From Harmonia axyridis (Eukaryota; Arthropoda; Insecta; Coleoptera; Coccinellidae): DNA of 64,000 nt. This document shows, piece by piece, positions 25,101-33,007 of the stretch. The DNA lies in assembly GCF_914767665.1 (NCBI RefSeq), contig NC_059501.1, forward strand, positions 55,552,798 to 55,616,797, in the 5' to 3' direction. Numbering within the stretch: position 1 is the first letter of the stretch; every line of letters begins with the position of its first letter. The notes below the pieces were generated by a model. It was not told the DNA's origin and searched no databases. It saw only the letters and a list, made by a program, of their open reading frames with translations. Position numbers and translations under genes: made by a program.

Positions 25101-28100
25101 TGTAGTAAAATAATTAAATTACCAAGAGCCATTTTTTTTCAAATCGAATAGATGCTCTCAACTTTAGTTATGAAAATACAAAAAGGTTCTAAAATATACC
25201 TTTAAGAACTGCGTTTTCTTTTTACTATAGTCTCATAAATCATCGTTCTTTTGAAACAATTCAGGATGATGAAATCGACAAAACGTCCATTGATCAATTT
25301 GACAGGGTAATTTTAAGTTGAGAAATACGATTTCATATAAAATTGAAAAGATGCCTGAGGGAAATAACATAAGCTCCTTCAAAGAAAATTCAGAAAAATT
25401 AGGCGAAGCAGGGCGGCGAATTTTTTTTTGCCGGAGCGCCAAAATGTCTGGCGGCTGTCCTAAATTCGGCATTCCAAAGTCACTGTATAGAAAAACAGAG
25501 CTGGCAAGATGGTTCTCTGGTATTTGGAAGCCAACAACGCTGATGTAGCGGTTAGGTGATTTATTTTTGCTTTTCCTGGTCAATAAGTTCCTTCTATTTA
25601 GAATATCGTTCGGAAAAATCCAGTTTCATTAACGTTTGAAGTGAATAGTATTCAGAATTTCTCTTCAAGATGTTCTTGATCTTTCAAATTAACAATTCTA
25701 ATAACATTTTTAGTCTTCAAGCTAGTTAATATTGAAATTTTTCAAATCGCTCTTGTATACAATACAACAATGATCAACATGGTCAAATCGCGATCATGAC
25801 CGAGAAAACATCGTTAAATAAAAATATGAGAATCAATCACTTTCAATTTCATTTCCTTCAAAATACTATCTGAGAATTTTGAAACGATGCCGATCGAGAT
25901 TGACTAATATCGAATACGCCTACTTGTACCTCCCATCCCTCAAAGCGATGCTGGAAAGATAATTTTTCAAATGACTGCATCCTTCTATTTTTTTCAACTA
26001 ATGGGATTCTATATATATTCTTTGAATACCTATCGTACTGTATACAACGTTACGTCGACAGGATAACGGGTCTGGGAGGATATGAAACTGTGGTTCCGGC
26101 GCATTCGCCATTTTGAGATGGACTTTTACAAAATAGCTGTTATTCAAATGGATACATTTTCCTAAAGAATGGTCATATCGGAATTAAAAAAAGTAGTTTA
26201 AAGCTTGTAGTTTCTTCAATAGTTTCAGGATCTTATGATGAATTTTTTTCCACTAGTTTATTATTTCAATTTGTAGCGGAAAATTGTGCTAAAACCGAGT
26301 GGTAGCTATTGTTTCCACTTTCGTTGTCCGAATCGGACACAAATATTACTTTGTATTCTAAATCCACTGAGTCTATGTCACTTTTTAACGCTTTGAGGTG
26401 AAGGTGTAAAAATATTAGCCTTAAAGGTGAAAGAAGATTATACGAAAATGTTAAATGATTTACAAGGAAAAGGTGATTAAAAATAAAGATGTACACTTAC
26501 AAAGAAACAGCAAAATCAAATTGTTTTGATGGTGATATGTATAAAAAAAAATGTCTTCACCTGTGAGTATCTTTTCTGAAAGTTTTGTTTTTATTATCAC
26601 TTTTTTCTTCAAAATGACACTAGATTCAGTCAGCATAAGAAAACGGAATGGACCCAACAAAAATTCAAATCTGGTATTCTTCAGAAATATGGTAATAAAA
26701 GAAAAGAACTGTTTTTTCAATTTATAAGATATAAGAGAAAAGCAATCGTTTAACTCCTATGATTTTCCATCAAAGCCAAATAATTTTCATGCTAGCAAAA
26801 CAAAATGGAAAATATTTTGCAGACGTGCCTTATTGGAAACCAGGCATGTTTTTTTAACAAGCATTATAATTCAGATTTTATTTCCAAACTACCGACAAAG
26901 AGGAAAGAAATGATTTACAAGGAAAAGGTGATTAAAAATAAAGATGTACACTTACAAAGAAACAGCAAAATCAAATTGTTTTGATGGTGATATGTATAAA
27001 AAAAAATGTCTTCACCTGTGAGTATCTTTTCTGAAAGTTTTGTTTTTATTATCACTTTTTTCTTCAAAATGACACTAGATTCAGTCAGCATAAGAAAACG
27101 GAATGGACCCAACAAAAATTCAAATCTGGTATTCTTCAGAAATATGGTAATAAAAGAAAAGAACTGTTTTTTCAATTTATAAGATATAAGAGAAAAGCAA
27201 TCGTTTAACTCCTATGATTTTCCATCAAAGCCAAATAATTTTCATGCTAGCAAAACAAAATGGAAAATATTTTGCAGACGTGCCTTATTGGAAACCAGGC
27301 ATGTTTTTTTAACAAGCATTATAATTCAGATTTTATTTCCAAACTACCGACAAAGAGGAAAGAAATATGCCGCAAGCACGTGTTGTAATTATTTCATAAT
27401 TGTCTATATTCAGTTCCTTCCGTTCCGGATTGAGTACTAGAATACAACATAGGACCCTAAAGAAAAGATATAGATAATGTTGGCTGGTGAAGTGCCCGAC
27501 ATAAAATAAATATAAGTGGAAAAAATTCAGGAATTTGTTTGCGTATTTATTGAATTATTGATATTTATTTATTCAACTATTACGGAATTCTGAAAATTAG
27601 GGGACCTGACGACGGGCCTGATCGCTCGAAGATATCTAATGCGAAAAAAACCAAACTCCTATAAGTTAAAAACATTTGGCGTGACGTTCTCGACCAATTT
27701 AATTGGTATTTTTTCTCACTGTATACCTTATACAACTATGGTGAGAGTAACATGTCCTGGCGTTCATCCCTTCGAATATCGCATTCATCTGAGAAAATGC
27801 TTCCGACCTTCACTACCCACACAGCACATTTACATACAATGGTTCCATCCTCAGCAACGTCAATTGTTCAATGGACCTAACCACGCTCAACGCTGCTTGG
27901 CTTCGGGTTTCCTAACGTGAAGTGACAATTTCAGCGTGTTATGGGCGACTTTGCTGGAATGGATGTTTTTGAAATCTCATAATATGATATTTTAAATGAA
28001 AACATTTGAAGTTATATTGTTCAAATGTTTACGATATAAATAATTTTGAAATATTTAAAAATATATGATTCGAAGATGTCGCTGAAATGTGAGAATCTAA

Positions 28101-30557
28101 CGTTCTGAACCTGAACAAAACTATTTAAAAGTAATTTTGAAACATATCAAATGTTAACGATAAAAATCATTTTTTAATGTTTCCGAAAGTATATGATTAT
28201 AAGATATTTCAGAAATGTTTCAAACGTTACAGAACATTTCTGAAATATAACAATGCAATGTTCAAAACGAGGTTCCGAATAATCATAATTCAGTTGATTT
28301 TGAAATATCTCAGAATTAGTCTTACATTATACATCCAATGGACGTTCTCTAGACATCCAGAACCCTATTATGGACGTACAATTCAAGTCAAATAGATGTA
28401 TATTGTGCTTATGCTTATTATATGAATGTTCACTGTTGTTATGCAAGATGAATGAATGGATGTTCATTAACATCCATTCAATTTCCATGGACGTTTGGAC
28501 TGGAAATCGTCGTAAGATACCTACACGTCCAATGGATGTCGTGTGTTGTATAGGTACTCCGAGATCTTATGTATACTCTTCACCGGTGAAATCAGATGGA
28601 CTGGCACCCTGACCTTAACCACAGTCTTGACCATTCAATGTAATAGAAGGCATCCTCATAATCGACAAATCAGGGATACATTAGAACGCCATACCATCAT
28701 TGAAACTTGACTATAAGCTGCCTTGCATTGTATATTTTTTCTCGCGTTCCAAGCTCTTTTACGAATCCATCCTGTTCTTCAGCAATCTGAACAATCTGAT
28801 GATCAATGAAATCGCTCAGTTGCACCTGTAACGCGTTTTGCATGATTTTAATCGAATGACGAATGAAGAGCAATCAGACGATGAATATCACAAGTATTTT
28901 TAGGACCTTCCTTGTAAAGTGGCAACAATCTCTCGGACAAAGTCCTGCCTTCCATATCGTCTGGTAGAGTAGGATCTGGATCTTCAGGCCTCTACCGTCC
29001 AGAGGTTTGTCGTTCTTCCCTCTTTCGGCTCCTCAACATCACCCAAAAAAGAACGTATTTTTGTAACTCTCACTTTTATACATATCTAGTTTACTTTGCA
29101 GTTGGTTGAATCAGCTTTCGTTCATTCTGAAATACTGAAAAAACGTTATTTCTTCGTCGTTAAATTTTTCAAATAATAACATAAACTCTCCTTCTCTTAT
29201 TTCACTTTCTCTTCATCCAAAATTAAAGCTATGACAGCTAGGTCGTTTTCCGGAAACGCCATTCCAGAAATATGCCTAACTACACTAAAAGGAGCTCGAA
29301 ACATATTATCAGACTGTATAACAGCTAAGTCTCAAAAGAAAAGGTGATTGATAAATTCCAAAGAAAATATAAAAAAGTCATAAATATTAATTTAGCAAAT
29401 GTTCACTCCCAATTTATATCAAACAAAATTACATACATATGTACATTACGCGTTTTTTTTACAGAGGTGAAAAGGCATTTTACAGTTTGATTCTCGGACT
29501 TGGATGGGCTAAATCTCCATTGATCAAGAGGATGCATAAATTGGATAAAAACATTTCTATTACGGTCCTATATGGTTCCGATACTGTGATGGATAGCCAA
29601 ATGGGTCCTAGAATAAAAGCCCTCACACCAGATTCTTTCGTCGATATCAAAGTAATTACTTACATCAATTATTAGGAAATCCTGAAACTTATAACTGTGG
29701 CTCGGATTTTATAATACCTGCTTTGAGTTATCATTAATAAATTGTTCAACATGTTTTTGTCGACCTAAAAAACACAGCAATCCTCAGAAAGCCTCGCCAA
29801 AATTGTACCTAATATAATTACATAGAATTATGTTTCATCTCATTTTAATAATATCTTGCCTTTATTGTAACTGCTCGGTAAATTTATTGATAGCAATATA
29901 TTTTATCTTTGTTGTCTTGTATTTGTATATCTATTATATTTTATATATCAATATGTTTGTACAAAACTTTTGAAATATTAGGAAAATTCTATGAAAAAGT
30001 ATTCCACATAAATATATCGAATTTTCCCTAAGATATTCAATGAAATCAATTTTGAATTTTCTATAAAGAAATCAACAATAAGAATTATAATTTCTTATAT
30101 AAAATTGAATCATCTCAACCCAACGAAGTAAAACACTAACGAGCGTTCATTTAAATTAGTGGACTAGTGTGCTGTGCCAATCTATTGCGCACAACTTTTG
30201 TTCACAAAACTTCAACTCAGTAGAATATCACAGCACTCTTGACCACGAATTTATTTGAATGCTCGTTATATTTTACCAATTTCCACAGTTTATTTAGTCA
30301 ATTTTTATTATCGTTTAATCGCTCTCCTGTATATTTTGATATTGTTGTTTAGTAGCAGTTACTTTTAAAGGTTCGATATGTTATTCTGCATTTGTGAATC
30401 ATCATCCGCGAAAAAGAAAATATCTAATCTCTCTTTCATTGTTTCTTTTTTATAGGTAGTTGATAAAGCATGGCATCACATATACTCTGAGAACGCCAAC
30501 CAATTCAATGAAATAGTTTTGAATGCTTGTCAGTTTGCTGACCAGAAGAAACTTTGA
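16148..30557 (+). CDS. ABHD4/ABHD5-like alpha/beta hydrolase, paralogue B (six exons)
   Basis: Exons: 16148-16211, 20499-20702, 22549-22863, 22955-23072, 29465-29651, 30456-30557; joined 329 aa. Exon lengths 1-5 and all intron phases equal those of gene A. Visible motifs: KIWTISVNT, LLHGFAAS, FGRSSRP, nucleophile elbow GHSMGAY (Ser132), LVDAWGY, YGSD then Asp277 (TVMD), and His303 in WHHIYSE. As in gene A the acyltransferase motif reads HX4E; uniquely, the residue before the His pair is Trp instead of Gly. The C-terminus is five residues shorter than in gene A. The gene is 14.4 kb because introns 1, 2 and 4 are loaded with transposon remnants. Likely a (lyso)phospholipid hydrolase or acyltransferase; the substrate cannot be read from sequence. 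Confidence 0.9.
16930..17345. repeat. degenerate minisatellite (about 130-bp unit), intron 1 of gene B
   Basis: Two to three diverged units, each with TTGAAATA, TTTCGATATTCTT, TTGAATTTTT and GATGCGATCACAA-like blocks. Related sequence is near 23630-23760 and 50520-50930, and the closing phrase GCGGCATTCAA(G/A)AT.CGAACC also occurs near 43605. A dispersed, decayed tandem-repeat family. Confidence 0.45.
18315..18490. repeat. dispersed repeat end with AATAAACTAGTGGAAAAAA terminus
   Basis: Begins AATAAACTAGTGGAAAAAA, and its body resembles, in the same orientation, the repeat at 26100-26275, which ends with the complement of that terminus. Together they look like left-end and right-end fragments of one DNA-transposon family. 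Identity is low. Confidence 0.4.
19190..19900 (-). pseudogene. RTE-like LINE reverse-transcriptase remnant
   Basis: On the - strand, in several frames and in the expected order: FRRTT...FILRQLIEKSIAFN (RT region before motif A), then NDEDDLQRLVYEFKMKAEEH, a segment typical just after the YADD box of RTE/endonuclease-RT elements, then NKRRPLGRPPKRWND, typical of the C-terminal end. Motif A and the YADD Asp pair are lost (the expected YADD position reads YNANGA). Intronic in gene B. Confidence 0.7.
20848..22342. mobile_element. foldback transposon in intron 2 of gene B
   Basis: Inverted arms of about 550 bases (roughly 20848-21400 and 21785-22342). Outer blocks GGTTATCCAGGCCTTCCAGA / TCTGAAAGGCCTGGATTACC and ACTGTTAGTTT / AAACTAACAGT pair across the element. 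The spacer holds a DDE-type transposase fragment on the + strand. An inner CCGGGTGATTCATGAAAATT terminus pairs with AATTTCGGCCGATTTCCATGAATT on the right. Confidence 0.75.
21563..21709 (+). pseudogene. DDE_3-type transposase C-terminal fragment in foldback loop
   Basis: The + strand reads SPDLTPLDYFLQD, a TAA stop, then LKDEIYAIENTSREQLRYK and a basic/acidic helix ending NVRENLDIY before TAG. This is the third catalytic-domain block (SPDLxPLDYFL..xLK..IY) of Tc1/mariner-superfamily DDE_3 transposases. One in-frame stop and no upstream domain make it a relic. It is the same protein region as the relic at 15060-15266. Confidence 0.7.
23865..24946 (-). mobile_element. 1.08-kb insertion with 23-bp inverted repeats and a tyrosine-recombinase relic
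   Basis: The left end (23865-23887, beginning TTTTATTTGTTTCTC) is repeated as an exact inverted copy at 24924-24946. Between them, on the - strand, lies a broken tyrosine-recombinase-like gene. The unit sits within a hAT-type MITE. Cryptons, the usual tyrosine-recombinase DNA transposons, generally lack terminal inverted repeats, so either the family differs or the repeats belong to another carrier. Confidence 0.55.
23978..24779 (-). pseudogene. tyrosine recombinase (phage-integrase fold)-like pseudogene
   Basis: Reads from an ATG at 24779 (MNVPKEIIEAASSV...) through an N-terminal SAM-like core-binding region (SRYEREYDDFKKWQ), a one-base frameshift near 24640, NQLSARFSPNTLWAKWSRLK, a 57-base intron (24462-24518), FLKRKNERYTPKKAK, KEEAEQFLLHAPDDQWL, then IFGIFGCCRCDEILSLN, the catalytic-Arg box (G.xRxxE type), and RQTKNLTTRRFTITD. 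After RFFLTFPHGK the frame leaves the family; the H..R and catalytic Tyr boxes are missing. The family is widespread as multicopy ORFs in insects. It is inactive as it stands. Confidence 0.65.
24961..25062. repeat. hairpin MITE fragment
   Basis: GCAAGGTAACGGGTTTTACTGG is nearly complementary to CCAGTAAAAACCCTCTTACC TTGC at the other end, about 55 bases apart. It lies next to the recombinase element, inside hAT copy 2. Confidence 0.55.
26100..26275. repeat. dispersed repeat fragment, right-end type
   Basis: Low-identity, same-orientation relative of 18315-18490 (AGCTGTT.TTCAAA, GGTC.TATC, AGGATCT blocks) that ends with TTTTTTTCCACTAGTTTATT, the complement of the other copy's start. Confidence 0.4.
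26456..27365. repeat. perfect tandem duplication, 2 x 455 bp
   Basis: 26456-26910 and 26911-27365 are identical as far as I can read them, starting TGATTTACAAGG and ending AGGAAAGAAA. Both copies hold the same short minus-strand open frame, which resembles no known protein. Located in intron 4 of gene B. It is either a very recent duplication or an assembly artefact. Confidence 0.9.
28000..28560. repeat. short degenerate tandem and palindromic repeats
   Basis: Two diverged units of about 130 bases (CAAATGTT.ACGATA.AAAT, ATATGATT..AAGAT, GAAATGT) at about 28025-28215, followed by several copies of a (C)CAATGGA(C/T)GTC-like word in both orientations up to about 28540. The same word recurs near 47970-48075. 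Confidence 0.35.
28690..28990 (-). pseudogene. LINE reverse-transcriptase fragment (RTE/Jockey-type palm N-side)
   Basis: On the - strand LLPLYKEGPK...HRLIALHSS then, after a frame change, IKIMQNALQVQLSDFIDHQI, AEEQDGFVKELGTREKIYNA and RQLIVKFQ. This matches the order PLYKxKGD, NYRxIxL, KIxxxxLxxRL, EEQxGFRxGxGTRExIxxxRQLI of non-LTR RTs just before motif A. The sequence stops at TGA; decayed. Confidence 0.55.
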
Positions 30558-30617
30558 TTACAAAAAAAGGGACAGAATCATCATCTACAAAATTTGTCTA
30601 CAGGATATTCATCTTTC

Positions 30618-30623
30618 AATAAA
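30618..30623 (+). terminator. polyadenylation signal of gene B
   Basis: AATAAA about 60 bases after the TGA at 30555-30557. Confidence 0.7.
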
Positions 30624-30948
30624 CCATTTTATTTTCAATATTGATGATTCAATTACGAATGATTTAATAAATCAATAAAATGAGATACATACTGATAATT
30701 TATTCAACATAACAACTCAATCCTACTCTACACATTTACAAGACTATATTTTAACGAGAGCTGGCTACAGTATATGCTAAAGAATCGAAGTGTATATTAC
30801 AAACTACAGAGAAAATATATTGAATATTACCACACTAATGATACTTCCCGAGAGATGGAGTCGTGAGTTGCGCATCTCTCGGAAGATCGGAACGACTTGG
30901 GATATAAACCCGACCGTTCTACGTCAAAGTCATTATACTCCGCTATAG

Positions 30949-31551
30949 AGGTGGAAGTGTAAAGGGCTTTGGGTATCATGGGAACGACATTACTCTAACA
31001 GAAAGATCACGCAGTGTAGGAGATGTCAAAATTGGGGCCATGCTACCTCAAATTTTTTCAGATCCTATCAATGTCTGAAATGTGCAGAGGGACATCTGAC
31101 CAAAGACTGTACAAAAACAATGGACACACCTGCGAAATGTGCGAACTGCGGTGGGGATCATCCAGCAAATTCCATAAAGTGTGAGGTATATATAAACCTT
31201 TTGGAGAAACTGCACAAAACCTCCAACAAGAAGCAAGAAGAACCAAAAAAATATATACCAGCGCCTTTGCCGAAAGAGAACCCTTGGGAGGAACGCCTGA
31301 GAAGACGGGAGGAGAAAGAGAACATCCGTCAAAATAGTTCAAAAGAAATAGAAGAACGCAAAATTCCAAAACAACCAACAGGTGAATTCGGTACATTTAC
31401 AGAACTCAAAAATGAATTCAACAAATTGAATAACTTCATCAATATCTCAGACTTTCTGCAAAAAATTAGAACTTTAAACGAAAAATTGGCTAGATGCGCA
31501 TCTGGCTATGAAAAATTCCAAACTTTTCATTCTTTTCTTGATAGCATATAA
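30949..31551 (+). CDS. LINE ORF1 (gag-like), C-terminal part
   Basis: No start codon remains; the frame is open from 30949. Three zinc knuckles follow VSWERHYSNRKITQ: CRRCQNWGH (its fourth ligand, expected Cys, reads Phe), CLKCAEGHLTKDC, and CANCGGDHPANSIKC. A Lys/Glu/Pro-rich linker and a helical tail (LKNEFNKLNNF, ISDFLQKIRTLNEKL) follow. Gag-like ORF1 proteins bind the element's RNA. The TAA stop overlaps the ATG of ORF2 (TAATG). An internal Met (31120) gives a 143-residue frame, which is not the natural start because it lies after the second knuckle. Confidence 0.8.
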   Translation, partial: RWKCKGLWVSWERHYSNRKITQCRRCQNWGHATSNFFRSYQCLKCAEGHLTKDCTKTMDTPAKCANCGGDHPANSIKCEVYINLLEKLHKTSNKKQEEPKKYIPAPLPKENPWEERLRRREEKENIRQNSSKEIEERKIPKQPTGEFGTFTELKNEFNKLNNFINISDFLQKIRTLNEKLARCASGYEKFQTFHSFLDSI

Positions 31552-31949
31552 TGACTAGTAAACCAGCACATAGACTTAATTTAGCTTCCTGGAACGCCAA
31601 CGGAGTTCGTGATAAGGAGTACGAAATTTCGTATTTCTTAAAACAACATTCCATCAAAATTTTTCTTATAAACGAAACAAGGTTAACATCATCGGATAAT
31701 TTTAAAATAAAAGGCTTCCACGTGGCTAGAATGGATCGTTCAAATAATACTCACTACGGAGGTGTTGCCATTCTCGTACATACTTCAATTCCATATAAAA
31801 TTTTACCTAGTACTAGTTGTTCAATAGAGAATGTAGGTATACAAGTGGAAAATGGTCCTAAAATAATTTGTGTTTATAATAGCCCTTCGAATAAATTCAG
31901 AGAAACCTGCTTAGCAGTGACGGCTCGTGCCCTCGAGATGTGGGTCGGC

Positions 31950-31952
<3 letters not shown>

Positions 31953-32002
<50 letters not shown>

Positions 32003-32018
32003 TTCACACTAGCGTGGT

Positions 32019-32050
<32 letters not shown>

Positions 32051-32057
32051 TATATAA
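31953..32057. repeat. AC/AT/T microsatellites inside the hAT element
   Basis: A run of CA dinucleotides (31953-31965), AT dinucleotides to about 31980, a T tract (31982-31999), then a second AT tract (32020-32055). Confidence 0.9.
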
Positions 32058-32442
32058 ATTTTCCCACACCCCTTATCATACTTATAACTATATAAATAAA
32101 TATATATAAACAAATAGATTTCCACGTCACCCAAGAGGACGGGTTGGTTTTTTGTTTTTAATGGGAAACCTCACCTAGAATAGCCCTATTATAACCCAAT
32201 ATAAAAATGTAGTTCTCAAATCAATGAAAACTGAAATAAAATGAAACTCTTGAAAAAACAGAAATGATAAACTATTCAATTATCAACATAAAATATATAT
32301 TTGAATAAACATAGAGAAAACCTCTCACGAAAACATATAAATAAATGTATAAAATATAAAAAAAATCTTATAAAGACCACAAAAAATATTGTGGAAATGA
32401 CCGCATGTATTCTGGTCGAAAATGTATGAGCTTGCTTACCCT

Positions 32443-32799
32443 TTATTCATTTTTATAGATCAAATCAATTCGACGATCTTTCTTTGTCGCGAAGTCATCA
32501 ATTATTTTCTCGAAAAAAATGTTTCCTCTGGCTAGTTCTTTAACTAAACCTCTTTCGATTGATATCAGTGCCAGGTTATTTAAACGGTCTTGAGACATCA
32601 TGTTCCTACTGAAAGATTTTATTCTTTTGAGCGCTGAAAAACTTCTTTCTACTGACGCGAATGTTGGTGGTAGGGACAAAATCATACAAAATAACTTATA
32701 TAATTCAGGAACATCGGAAACAATATTATTTGAGACAATGAATTCCGTAATACCATTCAGCATATTTGAATTGCCGAAGATAGCATTGTCCCAGTACAT
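32443..32799 (-). pseudogene. hAT transposase C-terminal dimerisation domain fragment
   Basis: 118 codons. The block ELYKLFCMILSLPPTFASVE then RSFSALKRIKSFSRNMMSQDR and LNNLALISIER is the hAT C-terminal dimerisation signature (LPxTxASxERxFSxLKxIKxxxRNxMxxxRLxxLxLL.I). The DNA-binding BED finger and the DDE part are not recognisable upstream, so the protein is truncated. Confidence 0.85.
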
Positions 32800-33007
32800 G
32801 ATCAGAAAATCAATACCTAACTACTATCGAACGGCATAAATAAGTTTTTTTCTGATTAAGACGTTATATCCCATAATCAACCATTCATTTGAATATATTT
32901 ATTATATTTTCATGATCTGAAAATCAATAGCTACTATCGAACGGCATAAATAAGTTCTTTTCTGATTAGGACATAATGTCTCATAATTAACCATTCATTT
33001 AATTATC
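32800..33007. repeat. two-copy tandem repeat (about 114 bp) in the hAT element
   Basis: Units near 32799-32890 and 32913-33000 share GAAAATCAATA, CTACTATCGAACGGCATAAA and AACCATTCATTT. Confidence 0.75.

Larger units (their letters stand above)
23764..25462. mobile_element. hAT-type MITE, copy 2, split by nested insertions
   Basis: Left part (to 23864) and right part (from about 25070) align in order with the complete copy at 61262-61758: AAACCGGACATTTTG, GGGGCGCAGTCAGT on the left; ACCAAGAGCC, GATGAAATCGACAAAACGTCC and GCGCCAAAATGTCTGGCGGC on the right. Outer ends are decayed and no clean target duplication was seen. The middle is replaced by the recombinase element and a hairpin MITE. Confidence 0.65.

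Noticed and set aside
28330..28540. Regularly recurring GGACGT/ACGTCC-type words, considered as a CRISPR-like or regulatory array
   Set aside because: Spacing is irregular, orientation varies, and the host is a eukaryote; it looks like a decayed repeat.
31048..31396. Minus-strand frames of 94 and 112 codons
   Set aside because: Antisense to the LINE gag-like ORF with its zinc knuckles.
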